NCBI GenBank assembly: GCA_013002865.1
Contig: JABDLU010000133.1
Location: forward strand, 1 to 48,757
Direction of reading: 5' to 3'
DNA: 48,757 bases
Origin: Acidimicrobiia bacterium
GTDB lineage: Bacteria; Actinomycetota; Acidimicrobiia; Spongiisociales; SHLN01
In this document: positions 23,708-35,297 of the stretch, piece by piece
Layout: the number at the start of each line of letters is the position of its first letter
Position numbering within the stretch: the first letter of the stretch is position 1
Translations under genes and position numbers: made by a program
The notes under the pieces: model-generated
What the model was told of the DNA's origin: nothing
Seen by the model: the letters and a program-made list of their open reading frames with translations, nothing else
Database searches by the model: none

Positions 23708-23735
23708 CCGTTGACAGTTGACCGTTGACGGTCGA
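23708..23735 (+). repeat. Heptamer tandem array 5
   Basis: Units CCGTTGA, CAGTTGA, CCGTTGA, CGGTCGA, then CCGGATC. Same GACCGTT/GACAGTT family as array 3; it starts 7 nt after the lipoprotein stop. Confidence 0.85.
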
Positions 23736-23877
23736 CCGGATCTTTTCGCGCCCCTCCCTATCTCGTTTCCGCGACCCGGGGAGGCGTCGATATGGTCGGC
23801 GGCACTCCCCGAGCCCGCACACTTCCCAACGCGATAGGGGTTTCTTTCGCGTTTTGTGTCACATACGTGTAATACCC

Positions 23878-23907
23878 TTGACGTAACTACACCGCTGTGA
23901 TTATCAT
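23878..23907 (+). promoter_or_regulatory. nrdJ promoter
   Basis: TTGACG (-35) and TATCAT (-10) with an 18-bp spacer. The predicted start near 23914 leaves a leader of about 145 nt that contains both NrdR boxes. Confidence 0.6.
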
Positions 23908-23917
23908 CGCGGGTCCA

Positions 23918-23933
23918 TCGCAACATGATGTGG
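23918..23933 (+). promoter_or_regulatory. NrdR box 1
   Basis: TCGCAACATGATGTGG, an imperfect 16-bp palindrome centred on the A/T step, matching box 2 in most positions. Just downstream of the predicted transcription start. Confidence 0.7.
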
Positions 23934-23949
23934 TAGCTCGCCAGCCCAA

Positions 23950-23965
23950 CCACAACATGTTGTGG
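23950..23965 (+). promoter_or_regulatory. NrdR box 2
   Basis: CCACAACATGTTGTGG, a perfect 16-bp palindrome of the NrdR-box type. Sixteen bp separate it from box 1, putting both on the same face of the helix about three turns apart. NrdR is the ATP/dATP-sensing repressor of ribonucleotide reductase genes. Confidence 0.8.
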
Positions 23966-24057
23966 TTAGCGATACCGATGCCTAGTGGCCCGGGGTTGCA
24001 CCAGACGGCCTTTCAGGGGCCCACACGACCACACAAAGACGACTCGAGGAGGAATGG

Positions 24058-27519
<3,462 letters not shown>

Positions 27520-27561
27520 CCGTCCACCAACCGCCCTCTCCAAAAGGGCACCACTAGCTAG

Positions 27562-27593
27562 GAGAAGGGATCCCGGAAACGGGGTCCCTTCTT
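27562..27593. terminator. Bidirectional hairpin terminator of nrdJ and the deaminase gene
   Basis: A 12-bp stem from GAAGGG... to ...CCCTTC with a GAAA tetraloop and one G-T pair, followed by CTTC-type sequence and preceded by AGGAG on the other side. It lies between convergent stops. Confidence 0.85.
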
Positions 27594-28063
27594 CATGCCC
27601 AGAACCGCTCGTGGGGGACGGCCGCTTCGTCTTCCAGGGCGGGGCCGTCGACGGCAATCGGCCGGTTGCCGGCGGCGATCACCTCACGGCAGGTAAGGCC
27701 GAGTGCAGGTCCGTCCGAATCGGGCGGGATCATCGCGATCAACTCGTCGTTGGACAGGGCATACACCACCCGGCCGATCCCTGCCCAGAAGATGGCGGCC
27801 GAGCACATGGCGCACGGCTCACAACTCGAATACAGCGTGTACGAGGACAGATCGTCGACCCCGAGCGCCCCCGCCTTGCGGACCAGATTGGTCTCGGCGT
27901 GGCCGGTCGGGTCGGACCCGGTTGTAACCGTGTTCTCCGCCTCGGTGACGACCGCGCCATCGGCGTTGACGAGCGTCGCTCCAAAGGGATGGTTGCCGTT
28001 CTCGCGAGCAAGTTGCGATACGCCGATGGCCCGGCGTAGATGTTCGAAGTCTCGATCGTCCAT
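27593..28063 (-). CDS. Nucleoside/base deaminase of the CMP/dCMP deaminase superfamily
   Basis: 156 residues. Zinc site HAE (about 55) and SSCEPCAMCSAAIFW (PCxxC, about 83). N-terminal HPFGATLV resembles guanine- and tRNA-adenosine deaminase-like members; the C-terminal half is longer than in TadA, so a free base or nucleoside is the likelier substrate. A TACTAT -10 box ends 6 nt before the ATG. Confidence 0.88.
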   Translation of the reverse strand: MDDRDFEHLRRAIGVSQLARENGNHPFGATLVNADGAVVTEAENTVTTGSDPTGHAETNLVRKAGALGVDDLSSYTLYSSCEPCAMCSAAIFWAGIGRVVYALSNDELIAMIPPDSDGPALGLTCREVIAAGNRPIAVDGPALEDEAAVPHERFWA

Positions 28064-28069
28064 AGTGCG

Positions 28070-28075
28070 ATAGTA
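28070..28075 (-). promoter_or_regulatory. -10 box of the deaminase gene, leaderless type
   Basis: TACTAT followed by 6 nt and the ATG. Confidence 0.55.
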
Positions 28076-28137
28076 CGCATGCCAAAGCCGTCTCCGCTCA
28101 TTCCTAGGCTGGACGCATCACGACCAGGACGGCCCCG

Positions 28138-29835
28138 ATGATCCTCTTCCATCCCCACAAACACGACCGCGCCTATCCCGATGAACGCTCCCGGGAGGTA
28201 ATGCTCGACACCATCAGCTTCTTCGAAGCGAAGGGAAAGCAGCGCCTCAAGGAGGACGATCACGCGGCCGTGTGGTACGCGGACTTCCTCGATTTCGTAA
28301 AGCGGGAGCGCATCTTCGCCACGATGTGCACGCCTGCCGGATACGGTGCCGACGACGCCCGCTGGGACTCGTGGCGGATCTGCGAGTTTGCCGAGATCCT
28401 CGGCTTCTACGGCCTCCCGTACTGGTACACGTGGCAGGTCTCGGTGCTCGGGCTGGGACCGATCTGGATGAGCGGCAACGACGCGGTCAAGCACCGGGCC
28501 GCCGAGCTGCTCGAGGGCGGCGCCATCTTCGCCTTTGGACTGTCCGAGAAGGCGCACGGGGCCGACCTGTACTCCAGTGAGATGACGCTGGCCCCGCAGA
28601 CAGACGGGAGCTATCGGGCCGATGGCCGCAAGTACTACATAGGAAACGGCAACGAGGCAGCCCTGGTCTCGGTGTTTGGCAAGATCCAGGGAACGGACGA
28701 CTACGTGTTCTTTGCGGTCGATACCAGCCGACCCGGATACACCTGCATCCAGAACGTGGTCCACTCGCAGAACTACGTCTCGGAGTTCGAACTCGCCGAC
28801 TACCCGGTGACCGAAGCAGACATCTTGCATCGAGGCGACGAGGCCTGGAACGCCGCCCTCAACACCGTCAACATCGGCAAGTTCAACCTGGGCTGGGCCT
28901 CGATCGGGATATGCACCCACGCGTTCTACGAAGCCATCCACCACGCCGCCCATCGCACCCTGTATGGCATGCAGGTCACAGACTTTCCCCACGCCAAAGC
29001 CTTGTTCACCGACGCCTACGCCCGCCTCGTCGCCATGAAGCTGGTGGCGTTGCGGGCCGCCGACTACATGCGGTCGGCCTCATCCGAAGACCGCCGCTAC
29101 CTCCTCTTCAACCCCGTCGTGAAGATGAAAGTCACGACCCAGGGCGAAGACGTGATCAACCACCTGTGGGATGTCATCGCCGCCAAGGGGTTCGAGAAGG
29201 ACATGTATTTCGAAATGGCGGCCCGCGACATCCGGGCACTGCCAAAACTGGAGGGCACCGTGCATGTGAACATCGCCCTCATCGTCAAGTTCATGGCCAA
29301 CTATTTCTTCAACCCGGCCGAGATGCCGGATATCCCACGCCGCGACGACGGCGCCAACGACGAGTTCCTCTTCGACCAGGGCCCGACGCGAGGTCTCAGC
29401 AAGATCCGGTTCCAGGACTACGGCCCCGTGTTCGATCGATTCGATCTCCCAAACGTGGGGGTGTTCCGGGAACAGACCGAGACCTTCAAGGCGATGCTGT
29501 TCCAAGCCCGTCCGGATGAGGATCAGACGGCAGATATCGACTTCCTGCTGGCCCTGGGCGAGATCTTCACCCTGGTCGTCTACGCCCAGTTGTTCCTCGA
29601 GAACGCCGAGATCTACGGCATCGAGGAAGACATCGTCGATCAGGTCTTTGACGTGTTCGTCCGCGATCTCTCAGGGTTCGCCGTTCAGCTGCACGGCAAG
29701 CCCAGCACGACCGACGCCCAGACGGAGTTCTGCCTGTCGATGATCCGCAAGCCGGCCGTGGACGCAACCCGTGCCGAGCGGGTGTGGAAGAAGCACGTGT
29801 TCGCCCTCCGGGACGCCTACGAGATGAGCCCCTGA
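28138..29835 (+). CDS. Acyl-CoA dehydrogenase family protein
   Basis: 565 residues, longer than the usual 380-400. N-terminal helices (TISFFEAKGK), mid-domain FAFGLSEKAHGADLYSSEMTL (about 140, flavin/substrate contact) and KYYIGNGNEAALVSVFGK, then a C-terminal helical domain with GKFNLGWASIGICTHAFYEA and an extra 150 residues after KFMANYFF. Flavoprotein alpha,beta-dehydrogenase; acyl substrate unknown. The start is the ATG at 28138; a TAGGCT -10-like box lies about 28 nt upstream. Confidence 0.9.
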   Translation: MILFHPHKHDRAYPDERSREVMLDTISFFEAKGKQRLKEDDHAAVWYADFLDFVKRERIFATMCTPAGYGADDARWDSWRICEFAEILGFYGLPYWYTWQVSVLGLGPIWMSGNDAVKHRAAELLEGGAIFAFGLSEKAHGADLYSSEMTLAPQTDGSYRADGRKYYIGNGNEAALVSVFGKIQGTDDYVFFAVDTSRPGYTCIQNVVHSQNYVSEFELADYPVTEADILHRGDEAWNAALNTVNIGKFNLGWASIGICTHAFYEAIHHAAHRTLYGMQVTDFPHAKALFTDAYARLVAMKLVALRAADYMRSASSEDRRYLLFNPVVKMKVTTQGEDVINHLWDVIAAKGFEKDMYFEMAARDIRALPKLEGTVHVNIALIVKFMANYFFNPAEMPDIPRRDDGANDEFLFDQGPTRGLSKIRFQDYGPVFDRFDLPNVGVFREQTETFKAMLFQARPDEDQTADIDFLLALGEIFTLVVYAQLFLENAEIYGIEEDIVDQVFDVFVRDLSGFAVQLHGKPSTTDAQTEFCLSMIRKPAVDATRAERVWKKHVFALRDAYEMSP

Positions 29836-29873
29836 GGACATTCCGGTTGGCGGCCGCAGCGCGCCGAGCCGGG

Positions 29874-30992
29874 TCAGGGCGCCCGGGGTCGCCGCTCCAA
29901 CTCTCGACCGTCGTGGACCATGCGGTGGTGGCGGCGGCACAGCAGCTCCAGGTTGTCGAGGCTGGTCGGTCCCCCGTCGATCCAGTGCACGCGATGGTGG
30001 GCGTCGCACCAGCGGGCGGGTCGATCACAGCCCGCGATGACACAACCACCGTCGCGAACGACCAGGGCCCGGCGAATGGCGGGTGGGATGGTTCGGGTGC
30101 GCCGGCCGACGTCGAGCGGTTCCGAGTCGCCGGCGGTGATGATGCGACTGATGCCACAGTCACAGGCGATGCGGCGAGCGGCATCGCCTGAGATGACTCC
30201 TGCCTCCCCCAACTCCAATGGATACCCGGATCGTTGCTCGAGAGCCTGCAGGGACACGATCACATTCATGTGCGGCCGCTCACCGCCCTTCACCGGCGCC
30301 TCACCGTGATCGAGGTAGTCACGGCACAGGTCCACCAGGGCATCGGCCCGGCGTTGGGTCGGGCTGCGGCTATCGGATGGGTCGGTCGTCTCGGCCAGTG
30401 CGCGGATGGCCGCCAGCACGGCTTCGCCGCCCTCGGCATCGAGCTCGAACTCGCCGTGAACCATGCCATCGAACGTGGCGGCGATGCTGAGCCGTCGCCG
30501 GTTGTGACGCACCATGTCGTCGACGTGCAGATGGTCGAGTGACTGTCGCCAGTAGGCGATCAACCGGGCGGCATCCCGGGGCCGCAGGCCGGCGGCCTCT
30601 CGCACGAGGGCCGCTTCGTGTTCCGCGAATATCTCGGGGTGGCGCTTCCGAGCCGCCACGAGGAGATCGACCACCCGGGTCGACAGATCGCCGGCTTCGT
30701 AGGCGGCTCGTGCATCCGGCATATCCGCGAGCGCTCGGGCCCGATGCACCTGCACGGCGGCCTCGCGTGCCGACAGGCCGCTCTGATGTCGCAACCAAGA
30801 GGTGGTCGAGAGGTAGCCGTCCGCCTCAAACGTGCCCCGGCGATCGATCTCGACGAGCCGACGGGACGCCTGCGCCTGCAGGCGGGTGACCTGGAGGTTG
30901 AGCTCGACGAGGTCTGCTTCGAGCCGGCGATCATCCACCTCGGCGAGTTCCTCGCCTGCCAATTCGTCAACGAGTGAGCGCAGCGAGCTCAT
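29874..30992 (-). CDS. DUF222 (13E12-type) HNH endonuclease-domain protein
   Basis: 372 residues. Long helical DUF222 region (about 30-260), then an HNH motif VRDGGCVIAGCDRPARWCDAHHRVHW...NLELLCRRHHRMVH near the C-terminus. These proteins are abundant in actinobacterial genomes, usually as multiple dispersed copies; role not established. ATG at 30992. A short out-of-frame ORF (MKKRPTR) ends on the start codon (ATGA). Confidence 0.9.
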   Translation of the reverse strand: MSSLRSLVDELAGEELAEVDDRRLEADLVELNLQVTRLQAQASRRLVEIDRRGTFEADGYLSTTSWLRHQSGLSAREAAVQVHRARALADMPDARAAYEAGDLSTRVVDLLVAARKRHPEIFAEHEAALVREAAGLRPRDAARLIAYWRQSLDHLHVDDMVRHNRRRLSIAATFDGMVHGEFELDAEGGEAVLAAIRALAETTDPSDSRSPTQRRADALVDLCRDYLDHGEAPVKGGERPHMNVIVSLQALEQRSGYPLELGEAGVISGDAARRIACDCGISRIITAGDSEPLDVGRRTRTIPPAIRRALVVRDGGCVIAGCDRPARWCDAHHRVHWIDGGPTSLDNLELLCRRHHRMVHDGRELERRPRAP

Positions 30993-31162
30993 CGGGTCGG
31001 TCGTTTCTTCATGCCTCCGTTGTATCAGGCGGGTCGGACACACAGATCTAATGTGCTGGCATCGAAGCTACGAGCCACCGGGCTGAACATGAGCTGCGCG
31101 CATTCCACGCCATGGTTCGCCGCTGTCAGTCGAATACGCCCTCCGCGGCATTACACCTGTAG

Positions 31163-31615
31163 ATGACCCCCCAAGAGGCATTTGAGAAGCACGTGGGTGA
31201 GTTGACTCGCTTTGCATCCGGATTGGTCGGCCCGTGGGAAGCAGAGGACGTCGTGGCTGAAGCGTGCCTGAAGGCCTTCGCCAGCCCGAAATGGAACGCC
31301 ATTACACACCAGCGCGCCTACCTCTATCGGTCGGTGATGAACCACGCTCGCATGCGTAGACGCGCTTCCCTCCGGCGGCGCACCCGAGAGGCCAGGGCAG
31401 CACGGCCCGAAGGTGAGTTCCCGATCGAACTCGATCCCGACGTTCTGGATGCCGTGAAGCGCCTGAGTGTCCGACAACGGGCCGTCACCTTTCTCACCTA
31501 TTGGGAGGATCTGCGACCCGTCGACATCGCCGCACGCCTCGGGATATCGGCTGGATCGGTGCGGCGGCATCTCCATCGAGCCCACGTGCGGCTCAGGGAG
31601 GTAATCGATGACTGA
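31163..31615 (+). CDS. ECF-type RNA polymerase sigma factor
   Basis: 150 residues. Sigma-2-like helix with LTRFASGLVGPWEAEDVVAEA and YRSVMNHARMRRR; sigma-4 HTH LSVRQRAVTFLTYWEDLRPVDIAARLGISAGSVRRHLHRA near the end. Redirects RNA polymerase to a small regulon. The stop overlaps the next gene's start by 8 nt, so the membrane protein is the likely cognate anti-sigma or sensor. Confidence 0.88.
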   Translation: MTPQEAFEKHVGELTRFASGLVGPWEAEDVVAEACLKAFASPKWNAITHQRAYLYRSVMNHARMRRRASLRRRTREARAARPEGEFPIELDPDVLDAVKRLSVRQRAVTFLTYWEDLRPVDIAARLGISAGSVRRHLHRAHVRLREVIDD

Positions 31616-32843
31616 CGAGCTCCACCCAACCGTCGCCCGACTCGTCCATCAGCTGGCCGAGGCGGCTCCCCCACCCTTGACCTACGCCGACCTCCTGGAG
31701 CGTGACCAGCCCCAGGGGCGGATGACCGCCCGCCGGACTACCTGGAAACTGTCGATGGCCGCCGGCGTGGCGGTGCTGCTTGCAGTAGCGATCCCCGTGC
31801 TATTTGTTGTCGGCGACGCACCGAGAACCGGTGCGATCGCGATAGAGCGCGGTGCTCTTATCACGAATGTCAGCCTCGATGGCCTGTTTGACGTGCGGGA
31901 CTTCGTGCCCGATCCAGAGGGCGATCGGATCTTCAGACAAGACGATGATCAGTGGTGCGTCATCCGGATTTCTCGTCTCCCAGGTCTCGAGGGTGACCCG
32001 TCTGTGCAGGCAGGTGGTTTGGCCGCCCGCAACGCAGAGTCAGCCTGCATCGGCGCCCCCTTCCGAGCCAACGCTCGATGGAGTCCGAACGGCGACCGGC
32101 TCCTTCTCTATCAACAGAACGACCCGACGGGAACCTATCGAGTCGTGGACGCTGAGATGCTCGAGCTCGTTCACGGGGGCAATCTCGGTTCCGCACTGCA
32201 GGCGGTCATGATCGATTCCGAGCGAATCCTTCACTTCTCTGACGGTCCCTCTCCCGCCTGGAAGGTGAGCCGTATCGAGGGCGAGGACGAGGCCGTGTTT
32301 GAAGGACCGGCTCCGGCCCCCACCCATCCGCCCCTCCTCACCGACGAAGCCACCGTCGTGTACCGCAGTGTTGAGGGCGAGCTGATCAGAATCGACCTGG
32401 CAGATACGTCAGCCGCCTCGGTGGCGAGGCTCCCAAACCTCAACCCGGGGGGATTCTCCGATGTAGGCACGCTTGTCGGCGTCACGCCAGATGCATCTGT
32501 GGTCCTCCTTCTTGGAACCGAGGTAGCCAATCGGACCGGCAGCGGACCAACCGCGTTCATCTATGACCCTCAGACCGACGTTCTCGTGCCCCATGTGCCC
32601 GCCGGTCTTCCAGCCACTACCCGTACCTTCATACCCTCCATAGTCGGAGACGAATGGGTCGCATATACGGTCGTACCGGATCTCACCTCGGGCGATAGCA
32701 GTCTCAATGTCTACGTGGCCCCGCTTCTGGCTCCCGAGAGAGCCGACCTTGTGTTCTCTGAAGGAACTCTCGTCGTCGCCGCCGGTAATCGCCTATTCAT
32801 CCGAGCGGGCGATGTATTGGCCGTCCTGGAAGTCGATCCATAG
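31608..32843 (+). CDS. Membrane protein with beta-propeller-like extracytoplasmic domain, possible anti-sigma factor
   Basis: 411 residues. A cytoplasmic segment of about 45 residues, one membrane helix (LSMAAGVAVLLAVAIPVLFVV, about 48-68), then about 340 residues outside with repeated WD/TolB-like strands (SPNGDRLLLYQQ, GDEWVAYTVV). The N-terminal segment lacks the His-x3-Cys-x2-Cys of zinc anti-sigma domains, so an anti-sigma role rests on the sigma-gene overlap only. Confidence 0.7.
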   Translation: MTDELHPTVARLVHQLAEAAPPPLTYADLLERDQPQGRMTARRTTWKLSMAAGVAVLLAVAIPVLFVVGDAPRTGAIAIERGALITNVSLDGLFDVRDFVPDPEGDRIFRQDDDQWCVIRISRLPGLEGDPSVQAGGLAARNAESACIGAPFRANARWSPNGDRLLLYQQNDPTGTYRVVDAEMLELVHGGNLGSALQAVMIDSERILHFSDGPSPAWKVSRIEGEDEAVFEGPAPAPTHPPLLTDEATVVYRSVEGELIRIDLADTSAASVARLPNLNPGGFSDVGTLVGVTPDASVVLLLGTEVANRTGSGPTAFIYDPQTDVLVPHVPAGLPATTRTFIPSIVGDEWVAYTVVPDLTSGDSSLNVYVAPLLAPERADLVFSEGTLVVAAGNRLFIRAGDVLAVLEVDP

Positions 32844-33062
32844 ACGGCGACCCGGTGCTCGAGTGAGTTTCCCGGGAGACGAATACACCTCGCCCGCGAA
32901 GCAGGCGATCATCGACGTCGCATAGGTCCAGATTCCAAGTTGCAGGCAGAAGTTGGGGTTGGACATGGAGGTGGCGAAGCCAACTCCCAAGGAACCCGAA
33001 CGGTTCCCCGCATCAAGCACAATCGCCTACCTAAGTTTGGCTGGACAGGCAAAGGAGCAGCC
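32844..33062. other. Intergenic region, nothing convincing
   Basis: 219 nt after the beta-propeller gene. GGAACC-CGAAC-GGTTCC near 32990 can form a 6-bp hairpin without a T-run. A 21-codon open stretch at 32863-32925 reads like a protein fragment but cannot be assigned. Confidence 0.4.
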
Positions 33063-33392
33063 GTGATCAAGCGACTGACTATGTGGCACGCACTGGACGG
33101 AGTTCCTCGGGAGGAGGCACTGCGGCACTGGCGTGGCACACATGCCGATCTCGTGGCCGAGGTTCCGGGCTTGCGACGGTACGTCCAAAACCACTGCGTC
33201 GACAGCCCGGAAGGTGGAGGACTCCCCTACACCGGGCTGGGTGAAGTCTGGTTCGACAGTTTCGAAGCTGCGGCGACGGCCACGAGCACCCCCGAGTGGG
33301 CTGCGGTCATTGCCGACGCCGGCGCCTTCATGGACCTTGGTCGCGTGGTGGCGGCTTGGGCAGACGAGCATGAGATCGTTCACCCCGTCTAG
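33063..33392 (+). CDS. EthD-domain protein
   Basis: 109 residues, ferredoxin-like alpha+beta-barrel family. Features: an LTMWHALDG beginning, HWRGTHADLVAEVPGLRRYVQN and the C-terminal Phe/Trp-rich part. Some family members help degrade aromatic or ether compounds; this one is unassigned. GTG start with AAAGGAG 6 nt upstream. Confidence 0.78.
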   Translation: MIKRLTMWHALDGVPREEALRHWRGTHADLVAEVPGLRRYVQNHCVDSPEGGGLPYTGLGEVWFDSFEAAATATSTPEWAAVIADAGAFMDLGRVVAAWADEHEIVHPV

Positions 33393-33436
33393 GCGCCGCC
33401 GCCTTCCTTGGCAGTTGGCGACCTGGTGAGAGGCTC

Positions 33437-34540
33437 ATGACTACTGAACGGTTCCTACTGAAGGACTTCTTCAATCCGGAGACGATCGGGATCATCGCCG
33501 AGGCCGTGGCTGGGGCCTACCCGGACTTCAACGCCGGCTCGTTCGTCATCGCGGTGTTCGACGATCAGTGGGACGGTCGTGAGTTGAAGCAGCGGATGCG
33601 CCAAGCCAGCGAATGTCTGCGAGCGGCCCTGCCCGACGACTATGAGGAGGCTCTGGCCATTCTGGTGGAAGCCGGCCCGAACACCGCCGAGGCCGGGTTT
33701 GCGGCGATGGTGATGTCCGACTTCGTTGAGGCGCACGGGATCGACTATTTCAAGGCGTCGGTCGATGCCCTCGCCGTCTTCACTCGCACGATATCGGCTG
33801 AGTTCGCCGTGCGCCCGTTCCTCGTTCGGTATCCGGAGGCGATGCTCGCTCGCATGCTCGACTGGGCAGACGGCCCGGACCCGGCGCTGCGACGGCTCGC
33901 CAGCGAAGGGTCCAGACCTCGCCTTCCGTGGGGTATGGCCCTCAAGCAGTACCAGGCTGATCCGGCGCCGATCATTCCGCTGCTTGCGAAGTTGCGGCAC
34001 GATCCATCCGAAGACGTTCGTCGCAGCGTCGCCAACAACCTCAACGACATCGCCAAGGACCATCCCGATCTCGTCGTCGAGGTGCTCGGGTCATGGCAGG
34101 ACGGCAGCGATGAGGTCGCCGACATCACCCGGCATGCGCTGCGGGTCCTCATCAAGCAGGGTCACGCCGGGGCGCTCGAGTTATTGGGGTTCCACCCCGA
34201 CCCTGACATCGTCGTCGAACAACTGACCGTTGAGCCATCACCCGCCACGATCGGAAGCAAAGTGGCGGTCTCATTCACCGTGCGGTCAACCGGAGCAACC
34301 ACACAACCAATCGTGGTGGACGGCGTCGTCCACTTCGCCCGCCAAACGGGTACGTCGAAGAAGGTGTTCAAGTGGAAGACGGCCGAGCTGGCGCCGGGTG
34401 CCAGTGTGCCGATCCGGCGCTCGGTCACGTTGCAGCATCTATCTACCCGCCGTATTTATGCCGGCACCCATGCCGTGGAGGTTCAGGTCAACGGCGCAGT
34501 CAAGGCCGCCGCTCAGTTCGAGGTGGAGGCCGATGGCTAG
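33437..34540 (+). CDS. AlkC-type DNA alkylation repair glycosylase with C-terminal Ig-like domain
   Basis: 367 residues. An N-terminal HEAT-like helical array (about 1-255): FVEAHG, PFLVRYPEAMLARMLDWADG, LRRLASEGSRPRLPWG, DPSEDVRRSVANNLNDIAKDHPDLV. A C-terminal beta-rich Ig-like domain (about 258-365) follows. The layout is that of AlkC, which removes 3-methylated bases from DNA without base flipping. GAGAGG precedes the ATG. Confidence 0.82.
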   Translation: MTTERFLLKDFFNPETIGIIAEAVAGAYPDFNAGSFVIAVFDDQWDGRELKQRMRQASECLRAALPDDYEEALAILVEAGPNTAEAGFAAMVMSDFVEAHGIDYFKASVDALAVFTRTISAEFAVRPFLVRYPEAMLARMLDWADGPDPALRRLASEGSRPRLPWGMALKQYQADPAPIIPLLAKLRHDPSEDVRRSVANNLNDIAKDHPDLVVEVLGSWQDGSDEVADITRHALRVLIKQGHAGALELLGFHPDPDIVVEQLTVEPSPATIGSKVAVSFTVRSTGATTQPIVVDGVVHFARQTGTSKKVFKWKTAELAPGASVPIRRSVTLQHLSTRRIYAGTHAVEVQVNGAVKAAAQFEVEADG

Positions 34541-34776
34541 GCCGTCCGTCGATGTAGCCCAGGCCGACGTCCCATCGACCGCCGAAGTCACCGCGATGCG
34601 TTCGTAGGCCCGCATCGCAGCGTTCGTGTAGGTTCGGATCGACAGAGCGCCGATTCAGCGGTCACGCTGTTTCGGCGGCCCCGTCCGCACGCCAGACCCG
34701 ATGCCGCATCTCTTCTTACGTGCCTACGAGGTCACACCTAGTGGGTCGCCATCGGCGACTCGGAAAGCGAGGAGAC
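34541..34776. other. Intergenic region, nothing convincing
   Basis: 236 nt between the AlkC-like gene and the small barrel protein gene. No promoter, RNA or hairpin of note seen. Confidence 0.5.
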
Positions 34777-35151
34777 ATGTCCCACGAGGGAGCAACGCAG
34801 ATCACGTTCATCTTCACGGCCGGCCCGGACCACGTTGCCGAAGGAGATCGCATCTTCGCCAGCCATGCCGAGTTCCTGGAGAAGACCCACCACAGAGACG
34901 GAGAGCTGGCACTACTCCGTTACAACGTGGTGAAGGGTCCCGAGCTGTCGAATCCACTCGATCCGTCATCAGAGCCGACCGAGAACACATGCTTTGCGCT
35001 CACCGAGGTCTACGCCAACCCGGAGGGCCTTGCGGACCACTGGAGGATGGGCGCGGGGGAATGGGCGGAAATGGGGGCCTTCATGGCCTGGGCCGGGAAC
35101 GTCGACGTCGCTGTGCTCCATGGCTCACCGGTGATCCACTCGCTCTGGTAA
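34777..35151 (+). CDS. Small antibiotic-biosynthesis-monooxygenase-fold protein
   Basis: 124 residues with the dimeric alpha+beta barrel pattern: ITFIFTAGPDHVAEG, a middle strand LALLRYNVV, ENTCFALTEVYANPEGLADHWRMG, and VAVLHGSPV. Similar to ABM/quinol monooxygenase folds, but no cofactor or substrate site is visible. The ATG at 34777 has GAGGAG 5 nt upstream. A hairpin terminator follows. Confidence 0.6.
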   Translation: MSHEGATQITFIFTAGPDHVAEGDRIFASHAEFLEKTHHRDGELALLRYNVVKGPELSNPLDPSSEPTENTCFALTEVYANPEGLADHWRMGAGEWAEMGAFMAWAGNVDVAVLHGSPVIHSLW

Positions 35152-35169
35152 CCCGCTAGACCAAACGCC

Positions 35170-35194
35170 AACACCCGCCGTCGAGGCGGGTGTT
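35170..35194. terminator. Perfect 10-bp hairpin terminator
   Basis: AACACCCGCC, loop GTCGA, GGCGGGTGTT, 18 nt after the preceding stop codon. No long T-run. It is symmetrical and could serve the convergent methyltransferase gene too. Confidence 0.75.
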
Positions 35195-35297
35195 GCGCGT
35201 CCGAGAACCTTTGGCGCGTTCCGAAGTTGCCATGGCAAGCCCCCAGGTACGTCCCAATCGCAGGTTCTGACAACAGTGCGGGTGCCGATGGCGGTGC

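Noticed and set aside
24000-24057. Cobalamin riboswitch before nrdJ
   Set aside because: No B12-box core is visible, and a B12-dependent enzyme is not expected to be repressed by B12; NrdR boxes explain the region.
30989-31012. MKKRPTR leader ORF before the DUF222-HNH gene (ATGA overlap)
   Set aside because: GGAGG is only 1 nt from its ATG, too close for normal initiation; the evidence is weaker than for the D-amino-acid oxidase leader.
32863-32925. 21-codon GTG ORF ending AIIDVA
   Set aside because: Protein-like look but too short, no ribosome site and no identifiable parent gene; could be a gene remnant, not supportable.
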